Shown one piece after another: positions 8,832-18,016 of a DNA stretch of 64,000 nt (position 1 is its first letter; the number at the start of each line of letters is the position of its first letter). Origin of the DNA: Candidatus Opimibacter skivensis (GTDB taxonomy: Bacteria > Bacteroidota > Bacteroidia > Chitinophagales > Saprospiraceae); NCBI GenBank assembly GCA_016722045.1, contig JADKGY010000020.1:124001-188000 (forward strand), in the 5' to 3' direction. The translations under genes and the position numbers were made by a program. The notes below the pieces were generated by a model that ran no database searches, was not told the DNA's origin, and saw only the letters and a program-made list of their open reading frames with translations.

Positions 8832-11204
8832 ATGTCCATATCAAGACTCTTCATTCTCCTGCTATCGTTATGCCTTACTCAAACCATTGAGGGTCAAAGC
8901 ATTCTATCTCGGGTAACATTTCCCATCAATGATCAGCAGACAAGCCGTGACCTGGCAAAAGCAGGAATAGATCTGACCCACGGACATGGAAAACTCGGCG
9001 TCTCTTTTACCACCGAGATGGAAGGATATGAACTGGCTCGTCTGGACAAATTAGGTATTCAGTATAAAGTCGATATTCCTGATATTTCTCTATATCGCCA
9101 TCAGGATCACAATTCAACCCGGACTCAGCTCCTCAATTGCCAGGATGATCTCTACAACAGCGTAGTTCCCAAAAATTTTGAAATGGGAAAAGCAGGAGGA
9201 TTTTTCTCTATGTCAGATGTCTTAGATAATCTCGACATCATGCAGTACTATTATCCTAATCTCATCTCTGTGCGGAAGCCTATTGGAAATTTCAAAACAT
9301 GGGGCAATAACAGCATTTTCTGGGTGAAGATTTCTGACAATCCTGAGATAGATGAAAATGAGCCTCAGATACTTTATACAGGGCTAACTCATGCACGTGA
9401 ATTGATCAGTATAAGTGAGAATATTTATTACATGTGGTACCTGCTCGAAAACTATGACAAGGACCCAGTCGTAAAACAAATCGTCGATCATACTGAGTTG
9501 TATTTTGTTCCGGTGGTGAATCCTGACGGACTCAATTATAATATCGCCGGATATGATCAGGCACAGGACATCTTCACACGCAATCTTCGCAAAAACATGC
9601 GCGACAATGATGGCGACGGTGTATTCAATCCAGAGTTTGATGGCGTAGATCTAAACCGAAATTTTGGCTACAGATGGGGATATGACAATGAAGGTTCTTC
9701 GAATAATGAAGGTAGTCCTACATACAGAGGCCCATCCGCATTTTCTGAACCCGAGACAAAAGCAATCCAGTATTTCTGCAATACACATGATTTTAAAATA
9801 GCGCTCAATTACCATTCGTATGGCAATCTCCTCGTGACACCATGGGGATATGAAGACCTCAATACAATTGACTCCACGATATTTGATCATTATGGTGAAT
9901 TGCTCACTCAGCAAAACAAGTTTGTATACGGAAGAGGATTACAGACAGTAGGATATGTCAGCAACGGGGATTCGGATGACTGGATGTATGGTGAATTAGG
10001 AATGTATTCCATGACACCTGAATTGGGAGATGATGAAGACGGATTCTATCCAAAAAAAGAAAGGATCATTCCGCTATGTAAGTCTACATTGAAAATGAAT
10101 CTGCTGTCTGCACGACTTGTCAACTCACTTGTATCCATTACAGATGAGACACCTAAGTTTATCGAGGCTGGTGTCAATCCTTTAAATCTTGAATTCAACC
10201 GGTATGGTCTTCTTGATGGAACCGTGACGATTTCGTTTAAATCGTTAAGCCCAAATATTACGCAGGTGCCATCTTCATTTGCACTTGACTTGCATAAATT
10301 TGAACCTTTTCAAAAGGATCTGCAATTTACAGTAGCTTCCGGGATACAATTTGGAGAAGCCGCTAAAATTGAAATACTCTGTCAACAGGGTGAATACACT
10401 TTTCGTGATACACTGACAAAAGTGCGTGCTGATTTTTCCACACTCGTGGAAGATCAGGGTAACATGTCCAACTGGGATAAAAGTCACGGAGAAGATTGGG
10501 GAACCACTTCAGCGCAATTCAAATCACCTCCGATGTCGATCACAGATAGCCCCAATGGGTTGTATGGTCCAAATTTAAATGAAGCCATTGTACTAAATCA
10601 GCAAATCGATCTTCAAAATGTTACTTCAGCATATGTACAGTTCTGGGCTCGATGGGATATAGAAGATGAATATGATTACGTCGTTTTCCAGGTGAGCACT
10701 GATGGACAAAACTGGCAAAATCTATGTGGAGAAAGATCAAAGCTCGGATCCATATTTCAGTTGTATGAGCAGCCATTGTATGATGGTAAACAATTACAAT
10801 GGGTACTGGAGACCACAGATCTTGATGCATATCTCGGTCAAACGATCCAATTGCGTTTTCTGTTAGTCACAGATGGTTTTGGATTTAAGGACGGTTTATA
10901 TTTTGATGATTTCAAAGTGACCACGATTAATGAAGGAACTACAACCACGACTGATGTCGATGAGTCTGCCTTTTCAGTTTATCCAAATCCGGCTGATAAT
11001 AGTTTTAATATTCAGATCCCTCAATTAACTAAGCCTGCGATCTCTGTATACAATACGCTGGGACGTGAGGTTTATACCGCAGGATCGATCACAGGAAATA
11101 CGCAGCGTGTGACAACCACAGGATGGCCCGCAGGTCTTTATCAGTATGTCATTTATGCAGAAGGCAAGCCTGTTCACAATGGGTTGGTTAGCCTGATGCA
11201 TTGA
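8832..11204 (+). CDS. Secreted M14-family zinc carboxypeptidase with type A T9SS sorting domain
   Basis: 790 residues, starting with a signal peptide (residues 1-21, ending IEGQS). The M14 domain covers about 120-425. Zinc ligands are His187 and Glu190 (THARE) and His328 (NYHSYG); the substrate-binding asparagine-arginine pair is in LNRNFGYRWG and the catalytic glutamate is Glu397 (TPELGDD). After it come a beta-sandwich region and a MAM/jelly-roll-like domain (about 560-690, WARWDIEDEYDYV). The last 75 residues are a type A T9SS C-terminal domain (SVYPNPADNSF ... GWPAGLYQYVI). It should be exported and either cell-anchored or released, removing C-terminal residues from peptides. It pairs naturally with the subtilase just upstream as a protein-degradation set; the two are separated by 257 nt and have a promoter box between them, so they are not clearly one operon. 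Confidence 0.93.
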   Translation: MSISRLFILLLSLCLTQTIEGQSILSRVTFPINDQQTSRDLAKAGIDLTHGHGKLGVSFTTEMEGYELARLDKLGIQYKVDIPDISLYRHQDHNSTRTQLLNCQDDLYNSVVPKNFEMGKAGGFFSMSDVLDNLDIMQYYYPNLISVRKPIGNFKTWGNNSIFWVKISDNPEIDENEPQILYTGLTHARELISISENIYYMWYLLENYDKDPVVKQIVDHTELYFVPVVNPDGLNYNIAGYDQAQDIFTRNLRKNMRDNDGDGVFNPEFDGVDLNRNFGYRWGYDNEGSSNNEGSPTYRGPSAFSEPETKAIQYFCNTHDFKIALNYHSYGNLLVTPWGYEDLNTIDSTIFDHYGELLTQQNKFVYGRGLQTVGYVSNGDSDDWMYGELGMYSMTPELGDDEDGFYPKKERIIPLCKSTLKMNLLSARLVNSLVSITDETPKFIEAGVNPLNLEFNRYGLLDGTVTISFKSLSPNITQVPSSFALDLHKFEPFQKDLQFTVASGIQFGEAAKIEILCQQGEYTFRDTLTKVRADFSTLVEDQGNMSNWDKSHGEDWGTTSAQFKSPPMSITDSPNGLYGPNLNEAIVLNQQIDLQNVTSAYVQFWARWDIEDEYDYVVFQVSTDGQNWQNLCGERSKLGSIFQLYEQPLYDGKQLQWVLETTDLDAYLGQTIQLRFLLVTDGFGFKDGLYFDDFKVTTINEGTTTTTDVDESAFSVYPNPADNSFNIQIPQLTKPAISVYNTLGREVYTAGSITGNTQRVTTTGWPAGLYQYVIYAEGKPVHNGLVSLMH

Positions 11205-11351
11205 TTTGTTTTTTCAGTCTTTCAACATGCTATTTTTCTTTCAGGGTCAATGTAAAGAGTTAGACAGGATTGACCATCTTTGCATTCTGCAACATGCGCT
11301 CGTAATGATATCAATTTAACATTTCAGTTCACTCCTTAAATAAGCAGGGAC

Positions 11352-12884
11352 ATGGCTATAGACACCAGATTTCTAAGCAAGCTAAATATTAAGAAATTCA
11401 ACAACGGCACCTCGACCGGCCAGAAATCATCAACTTCAAAAAGCTTTCAACCATCCCAATCACCTGTAGATGGAAATCTGATCGGTGCTGTCAGTACCAC
11501 GACGCCGAAGGAATATGAAAAAGTAATTAAGGCGGCCACTAAAGCATTCGAAACGTGGAGAATGATGCCCGCACCAAAGCGTGGGGAGATCGTTCGTCAA
11601 TATGGTGAAGCTTTACGCCGCAATAAAGATCCATTGGGCAGGCTTGTCTCCTACGAGATGGGCAAGAGCCTGCAGGAAGGATGGGGCGAAGTGCAGGAGA
11701 TGATTGACATCTGTGATTTCGCAGTAGGATTGTCCAGGCAATTGTACGGACTCACTATGCACTCCGAGCGCAACTTGCATCGCATGTATGAACAATGGCA
11801 TCCACTGGGCATCGTAGGGGTTGTTTCCGCTTTCAATTTTCCTGTCGCTGTATGGTCATGGAATACGATGTTAGCATTGGTCTGCGGTGATGTTGTAGTA
11901 TGGAAACCTTCAGAAAAAACCCCTTTGTGTGGAGTAGCGTGCATGAATATATTTCATGATGTACTCAAAGCAAATAATCTGCCTGAAGGAATAGTCAACA
12001 TGATCAATGGTGATTACCGTGTAGGAGAGTTTATGACAAAGGATCCTCGTGTTCCGCTTATATCGGCTACAGGAAGCACACGCATGGGTAAAATAGTTGG
12101 GAGCGCAGTTGCTGAAAGACTAGGTAGATCATTGCTTGAACTGGGTGGAAATAATGCCATCATCGTCACGCCAAATGCGGATCTCAATATCGTTCTCACC
12201 GGTGCAGTATTTGGTGCAGTAGGCACAGCAGGTCAGCGTTGTACATCGACCCGAAGACTTATCATACATCAATCCATTTTTGAAAAAGTTACGTCAGGAT
12301 TAATAAAAGCATACAAACAAATTGTCATCGGAAATCCTTTGGATCCGCATGTTCATATGGGGCCACTCATCGATTTGCAGGCTGTATTTCATTATCAGAA
12401 AGCACTGGAGGCGATAAAAAATCAGGGTGGCAAAATGTTAGTGCAGGGTGGTGTGTTGAAAGGGAAAAAATATTCCAGTGGATGTTATGTTCTTCCCTGC
12501 ATAGCACATGTTACGAACGAGCTGCCGATAGTACAGGCAGAAACGTTTGCACCGATCTTATATGTCATGTCGTATAAAGATCTCGATGAAGCGATACGGA
12601 TCCAAAATAATGTTCCTCAGGGGCTCTCTTCCGCGATCATGACAGATAGTATCAAAGAAGCAGAACGATTTCTATCCACAGCAGGATCTGATTGCGGTAT
12701 CGCTAATGTCAATATCGGTACATCAGGCGCAGAAATCGGTGGGGCATTCGGAGGAGAAAAAGAAACCGGCGGAGGACGTGAGAGTGGCTCAGATGCATGG
12801 AAAGCCTACATGCGTCGTCAAACGAATACGATCAACTGGAGTAAAGATCTACCACTCGCGCAGGGTATCAAATTTGTAATCTGA
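11352..12884 (+). CDS. ALDH7-family aldehyde dehydrogenase (2-aminoadipate semialdehyde / piperideine-6-carboxylate dehydrogenase)
   Basis: 510 residues, full length for the antiquitin (ALDH7A1) family. The catalytic cysteine is Cys297 in the family-typical GQRCTSTRRL, the general base is Glu263 in LELGGNN, and the NAD-binding region includes VVWKPSEKTPLCG and ATGSTRMGK. The C-terminal ALDH7 block GGAFGGEKETGGGRESGSDAW is present. The family oxidises 2-aminoadipate 6-semialdehyde (in equilibrium with delta-1-piperideine-6-carboxylate) to 2-aminoadipate in lysine breakdown, with NAD+, in the cytosol. Its usual partner may be the lysine 6-dehydrogenase-like gene at 37756. A near match to the -7 box (CATCTTTG) lies about 70 nt upstream. 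The pathway role is inferred; the family is clear. Confidence 0.9.
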   Translation: MAIDTRFLSKLNIKKFNNGTSTGQKSSTSKSFQPSQSPVDGNLIGAVSTTTPKEYEKVIKAATKAFETWRMMPAPKRGEIVRQYGEALRRNKDPLGRLVSYEMGKSLQEGWGEVQEMIDICDFAVGLSRQLYGLTMHSERNLHRMYEQWHPLGIVGVVSAFNFPVAVWSWNTMLALVCGDVVVWKPSEKTPLCGVACMNIFHDVLKANNLPEGIVNMINGDYRVGEFMTKDPRVPLISATGSTRMGKIVGSAVAERLGRSLLELGGNNAIIVTPNADLNIVLTGAVFGAVGTAGQRCTSTRRLIIHQSIFEKVTSGLIKAYKQIVIGNPLDPHVHMGPLIDLQAVFHYQKALEAIKNQGGKMLVQGGVLKGKKYSSGCYVLPCIAHVTNELPIVQAETFAPILYVMSYKDLDEAIRIQNNVPQGLSSAIMTDSIKEAERFLSTAGSDCGIANVNIGTSGAEIGGAFGGEKETGGGRESGSDAWKAYMRRQTNTINWSKDLPLAQGIKFVI

Positions 12885-12930
12885 TTTTAAAAAAAGCTAC
12901 CGCCAAGATGCAAAATTGGAACGCAGATCG

Positions 12931-12960
12931 TCATGATTATCATGATTTGTCATGATTTAT
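12931..12960. repeat. Three 10-nt direct repeats TCATGATTnn
   Basis: Three tandem near-identical decamers (TCATGATTAT, CATGATTTGT, CATGATTTAT in register) follow the text ACGCAGATCG after the aldehyde dehydrogenase gene. The spacer 12885-13033 between the convergent ALDH and DUF2147 genes holds nothing else. This is a decamer-phase array rather than the heptamer arrays seen elsewhere in the window. Confidence 0.6.
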
Positions 12961-13033
12961 TTCCTATAAGATCTGTAAATATCAAAAATATAAAATCTCC
13001 TTTTTAAGGGAAAATCGGGCGCAAAGTATTTTA

Positions 13034-13465
13034 CTACTGCACCCTATACCAATATTGTGTCCTGCCAAAGGCCGGAAGACCAATATATCCTCTGAGCCTA
13101 AGTTTGTCGGGGGATTCCAGTTCAATTAAGCAACTATATGTCTTTCCATTATTTGGATCCATCACTGTTCCATCAATTCCTCCTGTTGCTGTTTTAGTCA
13201 GGTCATGAATGATGGTCATGCCGACGAGTGCCTTATCTTTCAGATCACCGTGGCAATTTTCACAAGTCGTGTATGTTGAACCCTTTAAAAGTTTGATGAC
13301 TTTCCCATGAAGTTTACCATCCTGTTCGTAGATTTCAATCACAGATTTTTCTGATCCATCTCGGTCATCGATGGTTTTCCATAAACCCGTTACCTGCGCC
13401 TTTAAACCATGCGAGGAAATCAATACAAGAAGAATTGTTAAAAAATTTATGACTATTCTATACAT
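13034..13465 (-). CDS. DUF2147 exported protein
   Basis: 143 residues with a signal peptide (about 1-23, ending LKAQ). The mature part starts VTGLWKTIDDRDGSEKSVIEI, the characteristic opening of DUF2147, and ends with the conserved LRGYIGLPAFGRTQYWYRV block. It has a CENCHGD pair of cysteines in the middle. DUF2147 proteins are small periplasmic beta-barrel-like proteins with no established function; some authors link them to envelope stress. It is convergent with the aldehyde dehydrogenase and divergent from ssb. Confidence 0.85.
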   Translation of the reverse strand: MYRIVINFLTILLVLISSHGLKAQVTGLWKTIDDRDGSEKSVIEIYEQDGKLHGKVIKLLKGSTYTTCENCHGDLKDKALVGMTIIHDLTKTATGGIDGTVMDPNNGKTYSCLIELESPDKLRLRGYIGLPAFGRTQYWYRVQ

Positions 13466-13769
13466 ATAAATTCATTATTCAATCGAAATTCTTAGTTCAG
13501 GTGTGGAACAAATGCTGATTATTGGCATCACCACTTTTGATTAAACACAATTTTTACTGGCTGGTTTTGATAAGCCTTTGTTATATGTATTTAATTGAAA
13601 TTCAGTTGATTGTTTCTAAAATGAGGACATCACCTGATGCCAAAGATAATGGGTATTTAAAATGTTTCGTCAGAAGAAGGAAGAACCTGGGTGTCGACCC
13701 GATACACCTATAAACTGTAAACCAATGTATCTTTATTGTCCAGTCTGGTTAAAAACAAATCTCCACAAC
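13466..13769. other. Intergenic region upstream of ssb, no gene seen
   Basis: About 300 nt between divergent genes. Short open frames here have no recognisable domain, and in one frame the ssb reading frame is open upstream without homology. A 7-of-8 match to the -7 box (TATCTTTA, near 13728) is a candidate ssb promoter. mutY, which often precedes ssb-gldE-gldD in Bacteroidota, is not here. Confidence 0.4.
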
Positions 13770-14210
13770 ATGGTAAACAAGGTAATCCTCATCGGTAATC
13801 TGGGTCGTGACCCTGAAGTCAGATATCTCGAAGGCAATGTCGCGGTTGCAAAATTTTCGGTAGCCACAAATGAAAGTTATAAGGACAAAAAAGGCGATTG
13901 GCAGACTGCTACGGAATGGCATGATGTGGTTGCCTGGAGAACATTGGCGGAGCGGGCTGAGAAACAACTTAAAAAGGGAAGCCAGGTATTTGTAGAAGGA
14001 AAACTTACACATCGCAAGTACCAGGACAAAGATGGCATCGAGAGATATGTGACAGAAGTCGTGGCGAATAGTTTCAGAGTCCTCGATCGGCGTGATTCAA
14101 GGCCGGGCGGACATGACGAAGAGCCACCTGCAGATGATACCATGGGTGATACTTCGTCATCGATGACGACCAGCGGAGAACAACATGCAGACGATGATCT
14201 GCCATTCTGA
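13770..14210 (+). CDS. ssb: Single-stranded DNA-binding protein
   Basis: 146 residues from the ATG at 13770, where the OB fold begins (MVNKVILIGNLGRDPEVRYL); the open frame extends further upstream without homology. The OB domain covers about 1-105 and includes WHDVVAW and KGSQVFVEGKL. A low-complexity acidic linker leads to the C-terminal tip DDDLPF, which recruits repair and replication proteins. It coats single-stranded DNA during replication, repair and recombination. It is the first gene of the ssb-gldE-gldD cluster conserved across Bacteroidota, 32 nt ahead of gldE. Confidence 0.96.
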   Translation: MVNKVILIGNLGRDPEVRYLEGNVAVAKFSVATNESYKDKKGDWQTATEWHDVVAWRTLAERAEKQLKKGSQVFVEGKLTHRKYQDKDGIERYVTEVVANSFRVLDRRDSRPGGHDEEPPADDTMGDTSSSMTTSGEQHADDDLPF

Positions 14211-14242
14211 TCAGAGGCTGTTGATTATTTTGAATTAAAATA

Positions 14243-15634
14243 TTGATTTTGGATTCCGAACCTTTTTCGTTGTTATTGATATCGTTCATTACCTGGGGAT
14301 TTACAGGTGGTTTTTTACTGCTCATTTTTTTATTAGCATGTTCAGCTTTGATCAGCGGATCAGAAGTGGCATTCTTTTCCCTGGATAGAAATCAATTGAA
14401 GAATTTAGAAGACGAACATGATCGTGGTGGACAACGAATACTCAGCTTAAGAGAAAAGCCCAGAAGACTGCTGGCTACAATTCTGATTTCGAACAACCTG
14501 ATCAATATCGGGATCATCATTCTTTCTTATTATCTGCTCAATCATCTCCTTCATCCTGAAATTCTGGCCTATTGGGGATTCAATATCAGCCAGCTCAATG
14601 CCCTGAACTGGTTAACCTCATTGGAGTGGGCTGCAGTATTGCGATTTGTGATTTCTGTAGTGGGTATCACATTTCTTCTAGTGCTTTTTGGAGAGATCGT
14701 TCCAAAAATTTATGCAAATCTCAACAATGTCGGATTTGCAAGATTGATGAGTACGCCTATAAGTATTCTGATGACAATTCTAGCTCCGTTAAACAGGACT
14801 TTAGTAAAATGGGGAAATGTCATCGAACGAAAACTTGGAACGGAGAACTCACTGGGTGCGAATAAAGATGACATTGACAGAGCCATTGATCTTGCTGTTG
14901 CTAAAGACAAGGATTCTGCAGTCGAAGCCGAAATACTGAAATCAATCGTGTCGTTCAATGATGTGGCTGTCAAACAAATCATGCGATCACGAATGGATAT
15001 TGTAGCGCTTGATACGGCCCTGACCATGGACGAAATGATGAAGGTGGTCCGTGATGCAGGATATAGTCGCATTCCTGTCTTCGAAGAGCAGTTGGACAAC
15101 ATCAAAGGAATTTTATACGTAAAGGACCTCATCGGATATCTTGATCAGGAAACACCTCCGCATGGATGGCCTCAATTGATCAGGAACGAAGTGCTCTATG
15201 TCCCTGAAGCACGCAAGATCAATGAGCTGCTCAAAGATTTTCAACGCGAACATCTCCATATGGCTATTGTGGTGGATGAATACGGGGGTACTTCCGGTAT
15301 TGTCACGATGGAAGATGTCATCGAAGAAGTGATCGGCGACATCAAAGATGAATTTGATGAAGACCAGGAATTGGAATACAGAAGGCTTAATGATCGTGAA
15401 TTTATCTTTGAGGGTAAAACCATGCTCATCGATGTGTACAGGCTGATGGATGTAGACAAATCAAGTTTTGATGAAGTAGACGGCGATGCAGATTCACTGG
15501 CCGGAATGATCCTTGACATCAATGGAAAAATGCCGGTAGCAGGTCAGAAGATTTCATTTCCCCCTTTTTCATTCACCATTCTTTCGGTTTCACCAAAGCG
15601 GATCGAACGAATTAAAGTACAGATCGATAAATGA
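14243..15634 (+). CDS. gldE: Gliding motility-associated protein GldE (CNNM/CorC-type)
   Basis: 463 residues. The N-terminal DUF21/CNNM transmembrane region covers about 20-195 (SGSEVAFFSLDRNQL, LVLFGEIVPKIYANLN). It is followed by two CBS domains (about 225-345, with IMRSRMDIVALD and YGGTSGIVTMEDVIEEVIGDI) and a CorC/HlyC C-terminal domain. GldE is an inner-membrane protein linked genetically to GldD and gliding/T9SS function; the wider family transports or regulates Mg2+ and Co2+. The start codon is TTG: the in-frame stop at 14231-14233 excludes anything upstream, and there is no ATG until well inside the membrane domain. The last codons overlap gldD by 4 nt (ATGA), so translation is likely coupled. 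Confidence 0.92.
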   Translation: MILDSEPFSLLLISFITWGFTGGFLLLIFLLACSALISGSEVAFFSLDRNQLKNLEDEHDRGGQRILSLREKPRRLLATILISNNLINIGIIILSYYLLNHLLHPEILAYWGFNISQLNALNWLTSLEWAAVLRFVISVVGITFLLVLFGEIVPKIYANLNNVGFARLMSTPISILMTILAPLNRTLVKWGNVIERKLGTENSLGANKDDIDRAIDLAVAKDKDSAVEAEILKSIVSFNDVAVKQIMRSRMDIVALDTALTMDEMMKVVRDAGYSRIPVFEEQLDNIKGILYVKDLIGYLDQETPPHGWPQLIRNEVLYVPEARKINELLKDFQREHLHMAIVVDEYGGTSGIVTMEDVIEEVIGDIKDEFDEDQELEYRRLNDREFIFEGKTMLIDVYRLMDVDKSSFDEVDGDADSLAGMILDINGKMPVAGQKISFPPFSFTILSVSPKRIERIKVQIDK

Positions 15635-16200
15635 TCAGAGCTATATTTTCAATATTCACATTGTGCATTCTTGTTGCAGGATGTCAGCATGATCCGGCAT
15701 CACCGAAACCAAGGGCATATCCAAGAATCGAATACCCGGAACGTAAGTATGTACAATACAATGAAGCCGAATGTCCGTTTACATTTGAATATCCTGACTA
15801 CGCAGAAATCAAAAAGAAAAATGAACAATGTTGGTTTGATCTTTTTATGCCTTCATTCGATGCGCGTATACATTGCACTTATGTGCCGGTAACAAGCAGA
15901 GCAAAATTTGATGACCTGATCAGTGACTCCTATGCGATAGCAGATCGTATCAATGCGAGAGCAAACTATATGCAAGAAACACCCTTGCAGAATCCGCAGC
16001 GCATACGCGGTATGATCCTTACCTGGACAGGACCTGCTGCTTCACCAATGCATTTTTTTCTGACAGATACGACTGCTCATTTTTTCACAGCCGCATTATA
16101 TTTTGATTCGAAAGTCAATCCGGATAGCCTGCAGCCGATCGCGCAATTTATCCAGCAGGATATCAAACATATGATCTCGACGTTTGACTGGAGAAAGTGA
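15631..16200 (+). CDS. gldD: Gliding motility lipoprotein GldD
   Basis: 189 residues. A lipoprotein signal with lipobox cysteine (LVAGC, Cys18) is followed by the GldD hallmark PKPRAYPRIEYP and the NEAECPFTFEYPDYA block. GldD is needed for gliding and T9SS-dependent secretion in Flavobacterium johnsoniae and anchors at the membrane with GldE. It overlaps the gldE stop by 4 nt. The stop codon lies inside the first unit of a heptamer repeat array (16197-16224). Confidence 0.94.
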   Translation: MIRAIFSIFTLCILVAGCQHDPASPKPRAYPRIEYPERKYVQYNEAECPFTFEYPDYAEIKKKNEQCWFDLFMPSFDARIHCTYVPVTSRAKFDDLISDSYAIADRINARANYMQETPLQNPQRIRGMILTWTGPAASPMHFFLTDTTAHFFTAALYFDSKVNPDSLQPIAQFIQQDIKHMISTFDWRK

Positions 16201-16224
16201 ATAGTGAGTTGTGAATAGTGAATG
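16197..16224 (+). repeat. Heptamer array, four units of GTGAATA type
   Basis: Four units in exact 7-nt phase (GTGAATA, GTGAGTT, GTGAATA, GTGAATG). The array begins in the last codon of gldD and includes its stop. It is the inverted partner of the CACTATT array at 16430-16481. Confidence 0.8.
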
Positions 16225-16243
16225 ATGTAAAGTTGATAGTTAT

Positions 16244-16310
16244 TGAAATAAAAAAGGAGAAAGTTATCCGTAGTTTCAAACTACGGATAACTTTCTCCTT
16301 TTTTATTTCA
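16244..16310. terminator. 67-nt near-perfect palindrome with GTTATCCGTAGT core, bidirectional terminator
   Basis: Two perfectly complementary 33-nt arms around a single C at 16277, running from TGAAATAAAAAAGGAG to CTCCTTTTTTATTTCA. The outer arms carry A- and T-tracts, so it can act as an intrinsic terminator in both directions, as expected between the convergent gldD and ferredoxin genes. The central 29 nt (16263-16291) match the centre of the palindrome at 61381-61445 except for one compensated base pair, while the outer arms are unrelated. Confidence 0.85.
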
Positions 16311-16427
16311 TATCCATTCAAAATCGTGGATTCAAAATCCTCTTAAACCAGATATTAGATGTCAGTTAAATCTCACCTTGGTGATAGTAGGATGTGAAAA
16401 GTATGTAGAAGTACACATCTCACGTTT

Positions 16428-16481
<54 letters not shown>

Positions 16482-16793
16482 TTAAACGGGTGCTAACTTT
16501 ATCTTCAATCCGTCTAAATCTTCAGTGATTCTCACCTGACACGCAAGTCTGCTACTCTCGTCTACGAAGAATGCTTTGTCCAGCATGTCTTCCTCCGCGT
16601 CTGATCTCTCTCTGAGTTGATGATCGCTGAGCACATACACATGACAGCTCGCGCACAATGCCATGCCACCACATGTGCCTTCAACCGGGAGTTCTGCGAT
16701 TTTACAGACTTCCATCAGGTTAAGACCCATGTCGACAGGTGCTTCGATAATATGCGATTGACCCTCGCGGTCGATAACGTCTATTGAAATCAT
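16482..16793 (-). CDS. Adrenodoxin-type [2Fe-2S] ferredoxin
   Basis: 103 residues from the ATG at 16793 (MISIDVIDREGQ); the open frame continues upstream, but that part is repeat-rich and unlike a ferredoxin. Cluster ligands are Cys41, Cys47, Cys50 (CGGMALCASC) and Cys85 (RLACQ), the C-x5-C-x2-C...C pattern of vertebrate-adrenodoxin/bacterial ISC ferredoxins. It carries electrons in the cytosol, for example for iron-sulfur assembly or a monooxygenase; no partner gene is adjacent. Heptamer arrays lie at both ends of the gene: AATAGTG units at the stop and GCAATAA units 30 nt upstream of the start. Confidence 0.92.
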   Translation of the reverse strand: MISIDVIDREGQSHIIEAPVDMGLNLMEVCKIAELPVEGTCGGMALCASCHVYVLSDHQLRERSDAEEDMLDKAFFVDESSRLACQVRITEDLDGLKIKLAPV

Positions 16794-17256
16794 ATCTTTT
16801 ATATAGGAAAATGGGCTATTTGTGCAATAAGCAACAAGCAATTGGCAATAAGCAAAGGTAAAGATCAATTGGAACAATGAAACGTGTATAAATACAATAG
16901 CTCCGTAGGAGCGAAATATCTGTGACAACACTGAGAATGAAGTTTGAGACGCGATGATTCGACCTGCTACTGCGCTTCCTCGTGCTACAGCTCACCAACC
17001 GTATATCGTCGTCTCTAAAGCCGTTTTAATTGCGATCCAAATATAATTTTTATTGCGAGCGTAGCGAGCAATAAAATAGGATACGGTTAAGCGTAGATTG
17101 TATCTACGTTTGTGCGTCAGCAAATTTCCGATTTGCGAAATGAAATCATCTCGAATAAATCGCCATCCATAGTTTGAGTATATGGTTCCGACGAATGAAA
17201 TCTATTGGAAAAAACGACCAAATGCATTGTTTTTGAGGGTAGGCTTAAACTTTTAT
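16794..17256. other. Intergenic region with heptamer array and a hairpin, no gene
   Basis: 463 nt between two minus-strand genes. It holds the GCAATAA array (16824-16858) and a hairpin with 9-bp arms (TTTTATTGC at 17048-17056 pairing with 17068-17076) around GAGCGTAGCGA, which could terminate the lipoprotein gene at 17257-17691. Nothing else is recognisable. Confidence 0.5.
16824..16858 (+). repeat. Heptamer array, five units of GCAATAA type
   Basis: Units GCAATAA, GCAACAA, GCAATTG, GCAATAA, GCAAAGG in exact 7-nt phase, 30 nt 5' of the ferredoxin start. The same unit type recurs at 48852-48872, directly after the stop codon of an unrelated gene. Confidence 0.75.
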
Positions 17257-17691
17257 CTAGAGGTTTCCTTCAAAGAAGGATGAGGTTGGACACTGATTAT
17301 CTGTAATAATTAAATGAATATCATTATCTGTTTCAAGCACAGTGCCCATTTCACTTCCAGTGGAAAAGTCATGGAGATTGTATACTCTTGATTTGCCTTC
17401 GTAAACATCGCACTGATATGCAAGAGTATCGCTATAATAATAATGGAAGTTTGGGTTTGTACTAAATACTGAAAAAATTATGGAATCAGCCTTAACTGTC
17501 AAAGAACAGATCCCTATCTCATAAATCAGATCTGGATGACCCTGAGCGTTACATAAAGTGATATGGCCATTGTAAATAACTCCGTCTAAATTATTTACGG
17601 AGTCAGTTTGGCATTTTAAAGGATCGTTTTTAGGATCACAAGACAAAAGAATACCAAAAGACAGGATGATCAAAGATTTTAAAGCGCTCAT
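17257..17691 (-). CDS. Hypothetical lipoprotein
   Basis: 144 residues beginning with a lipoprotein signal (SLIILSFGILLSC, Cys18) followed by DPKNDPLK. The mature part is rich in beta-prone segments and ends in FFEGNL, with four further cysteines (in KCQTD, TLCNA, GICSL and YQCDV) plus NQCPTS. I do not recognise a family. It should be attached to the cell envelope. It has no operon partner: the next gene upstream is the divergent HicB-like gene. Confidence 0.65.
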   Translation of the reverse strand: MSALKSLIILSFGILLSCDPKNDPLKCQTDSVNNLDGVIYNGHITLCNAQGHPDLIYEIGICSLTVKADSIIFSVFSTNPNFHYYYSDTLAYQCDVYEGKSRVYNLHDFSTGSEMGTVLETDNDIHLIITDNQCPTSSFFEGNL

Positions 17692-18016
17692 ATAGTTTTA
17701 TTTGAACTTAAGAACGAGCAAAAACAATTTTAATTTTATGAGATAAGAGTAAATAGGCGCAGATTTGAACGTGTACATAACATATTCATTTCAGCTGGAA
17801 AAAGTAAAACTATTGACTTAGGATTGTCTTTCTGGCCTTCTTTATTGATGGGTTCCCAAATGATTTTATGTTTAAGCATTTTAAGAAGGAAAAGGATGAG
17901 GTGGTCGCAATTTGCGACCACCTGAGACCAAGGCGATATTCAAAGACATTTGGGAATTCCTATTTGTAAAGAATTTTATATGTTGTAATTTTCGTTTTAT
18001 CGACATCCTTAATACT
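17692..18016. other. Intergenic region with a perfect palindrome, no confident gene
   Basis: 325 nt. A minus-strand 61-codon frame (17736-17921) has no recognisable domain and overlaps the palindrome, so I do not call it. A HicA toxin would be expected just upstream of a HicB gene, and none is readable in any frame here. Confidence 0.45.
17899..17923. promoter_or_regulatory. 25-nt perfect palindrome AGGTGGTCGCAA-T-TTGCGACCACCT
   Basis: Perfect 12-bp arms around a single T, 94 nt ahead of the HicB-like ORF. Perfect dyads next to antitoxin genes are often operators for the antitoxin, but it has no T-tract and could also be a mobile repeat. Function is inference. Confidence 0.5.

Noticed and set aside
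13522..13713. 63-codon plus-strand ORF upstream of ssb
   Set aside because: No motif, no conserved context, and it overlaps the upstream open part of the ssb frame.
17048..17076. TTTTATTGC/GCAATAAAA hairpin as a mobile element end
   Set aside because: Short 9-bp arms with an unpaired middle; a simple terminator explains it.
17736..17921. 61-codon minus-strand ORF as a HicA toxin
   Set aside because: It lacks the HicA double-stranded-RNA-binding-like pattern and catalytic histidine context, is on the opposite strand to the HicB-like gene and overlaps the palindrome.
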